Below, piece by piece: positions 43,292-44,009 of a stretch of DNA of 44,009 bases. Where the stretch lies: positions 1-44,009 of the forward strand of contig JAFDYE010000751.1 of the NCBI GenBank assembly GCA_018267585.1, given 5' to 3'. Each line of letters opens with the position of its first letter. Position 1 is the first letter of the stretch. This stretch comes from Bacteroidota bacterium. Lineage in GTDB: Bacteria > Bacteroidota > Bacteroidia > Chitinophagales > Chitinophagaceae. Position numbers and translations under genes: made by a program. The notes under the pieces are model-generated. The model searched no databases. It had not been told where the DNA came from and saw nothing but the letters and a program-made list of their open reading frames with translations.

Positions 43292-44009
43292 ATGATAGCG
43301 GTTATAGCAGATGATCTAACGGGGGCCGCGGAGCTGGGCGGCATTGGTCTTCGTCACGGATTGGTGACGGAGGTGAGGAGGGTTGTGCCTCCGGCTTTTG
43401 AGGGGGGGCTGCTGGTGGTCGCGACGGATACGAGGTCGGGGCCGGTGGGAGCGGCTGTTGCGGAAATGCGGAGCATTACTGCCGGTGTGCTGGGGTTGGG
43501 GCCGGAGTGGGTGTATAAGAAAACGGATTCTGTACTGAGGGGGCATGTGGTGGCCGAGCTGCGGGTGCAGATGGAGGTCCTGGGTTTTCGAAGGGTGCTG
43601 TTGGTGCCGGCGAATCCGGTGCTGGGCAGGACGATCGTGGATGGGCGTTATTTTTTGAATGGGGCGCCGGTGCAGGAGAGCTCATTCGCAACCGATCCGG
43701 ATTTTCCGGTTGTCAGCAGCGATGTGCGGGAGATGCTGGGTGATGCTTCGGTGGTGCTTCGCCGGGTTGGTGAGGAACTGCCTGCCCGCGGGATCGTGGT
43801 GGGAGAGGTGGCTTCCGTGGAGGACGTGGCGGCCTGGGCCCGGGTGGTTGGGCCGGGGATGCTGCTGGCGGGGGCTTCGGGTTTTTTTGATGCGCTGCTT
43901 GCGTTGAGGAGGTTGCCGGTGCTGTATGTGAGCGGGACGACATTTGGTGCAAACCGGCGGCGGGATGGGACGGTGCGGTATCTGCCTGCGGTGCCGGATG
44001 AAGAATGGA
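43292..44009 (+). CDS. DUF1537 four-carbon acid sugar kinase, N-terminal part (runs off window end)
   Basis: The ATG at 43292, 3 bp after the PdxA2 stop, opens a frame that continues to the last base; 239 residues are visible of a family usually 400-450 long. Hallmarks are the N-terminal IAVIADDLTGAAELG motif, the KKTDSVLRGHV loop, and PANPVLGRTIVDGRYFLNG followed by FATDPDFP. DUF1537 proteins are ATP-dependent kinases of D-threonate, L-threonate, D-erythronate or related four-carbon acids, working with PdxA2 or aldolase partners. Physical coupling to the PdxA2 gene indicates a kinase-dehydrogenase pair feeding dihydroxyacetone phosphate to glycolysis. Confidence 0.9.
   Translation, partial: MIAVIADDLTGAAELGGIGLRHGLVTEVRRVVPPAFEGGLLVVATDTRSGPVGAAVAEMRSITAGVLGLGPEWVYKKTDSVLRGHVVAELRVQMEVLGFRRVLLVPANPVLGRTIVDGRYFLNGAPVQESSFATDPDFPVVSSDVREMLGDASVVLRRVGEELPARGIVVGEVASVEDVAAWARVVGPGMLLAGASGFFDALLALRRLPVLYVSGTTFGANRRRDGTVRYLPAVPDEEW

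Overview
The window looks like a Bacteroidota chromosome, probably a fairly GC-rich member of the Chitinophagaceae or a relative. This rests on the SusC/SusD pair, Sec signal peptides ending in A-x-A-Q, the lack of Shine-Dalgarno spacing, and Bacteroidota-restricted families such as DUF3826 and DUF4955-like proteins. Genus is not resolvable by eye. It is one large polysaccharide utilization locus (PUL) aimed at a complex pectin: an accessory-rich, densely packed region with no rRNA, tRNA, CRISPR array or insertion sequence that I could find.

Layout. (1) Positions 1-13149, plus strand: a 5'-truncated large protein, a GH95 alpha-L-fucosidase/galactosidase, a GH2 enzyme with malectin domain, a GH78 rhamnosidase fused to a GH43-like propeller, and a GH2 beta-galactosidase with a hexapeptide minisatellite. 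(2) 13150-13916: a minus-strand DUF1579 gene whose 3' end meets the GH2 gene across a 20-bp tandem repeat, then a divergent promoter region. (3) 13917-39273, plus strand: DUF3826, SusC, SusD, PL1 pectate lyase, a DUF4955-like beta-helix protein, GH140-GH43, GDSL esterase-propeller, GH127-sialate esterase, GH2, GH78, and DUF3826-propeller. (4) 39278-44009: cytoplasmic catabolism genes (two DapA/NanA-superfamily proteins, an Fe-dependent alcohol dehydrogenase, a PdxA2-type dehydrogenase and the start of a DUF1537 four-carbon acid sugar kinase).

Genes 13917-44009 follow one another on one strand with ATGA/TAATG/TGATG overlaps or gaps of 3-52 bp, so they are probably one very long transcription unit or a few nested ones. 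Working model: secreted PL1 and the esterases open and deacetylate pectin; SusCD imports oligosaccharides; periplasmic GH2, GH78, GH95, GH127, GH140 and GH43 enzymes strip side chains; and the terminal cytoplasmic module handles keto-acid, aldehyde and four-carbon acid intermediates. The combination PL1 + GH95 + GH140 + GH127 + GH78 + several GH2 resembles the rhamnogalacturonan-II repertoire more than a simple homogalacturonan locus, but hallmark RG-II families (GH106, GH137-139, GH141-143) are not seen here.

The most unusual points are: one ORF joining a Tat-signal GDSL esterase to a propeller protein through an intact internal Sec signal peptide; two DUF3826 proteins, one fused to a sialidase-like propeller; four two-enzyme fusions in a single locus; a SasA-type beta-sandwich inserted in GH95; and the coupling of a pectin PUL to a PdxA2/DUF1537 module. 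No regulator and no SusE/F-type surface glycan-binding protein lie in the window.
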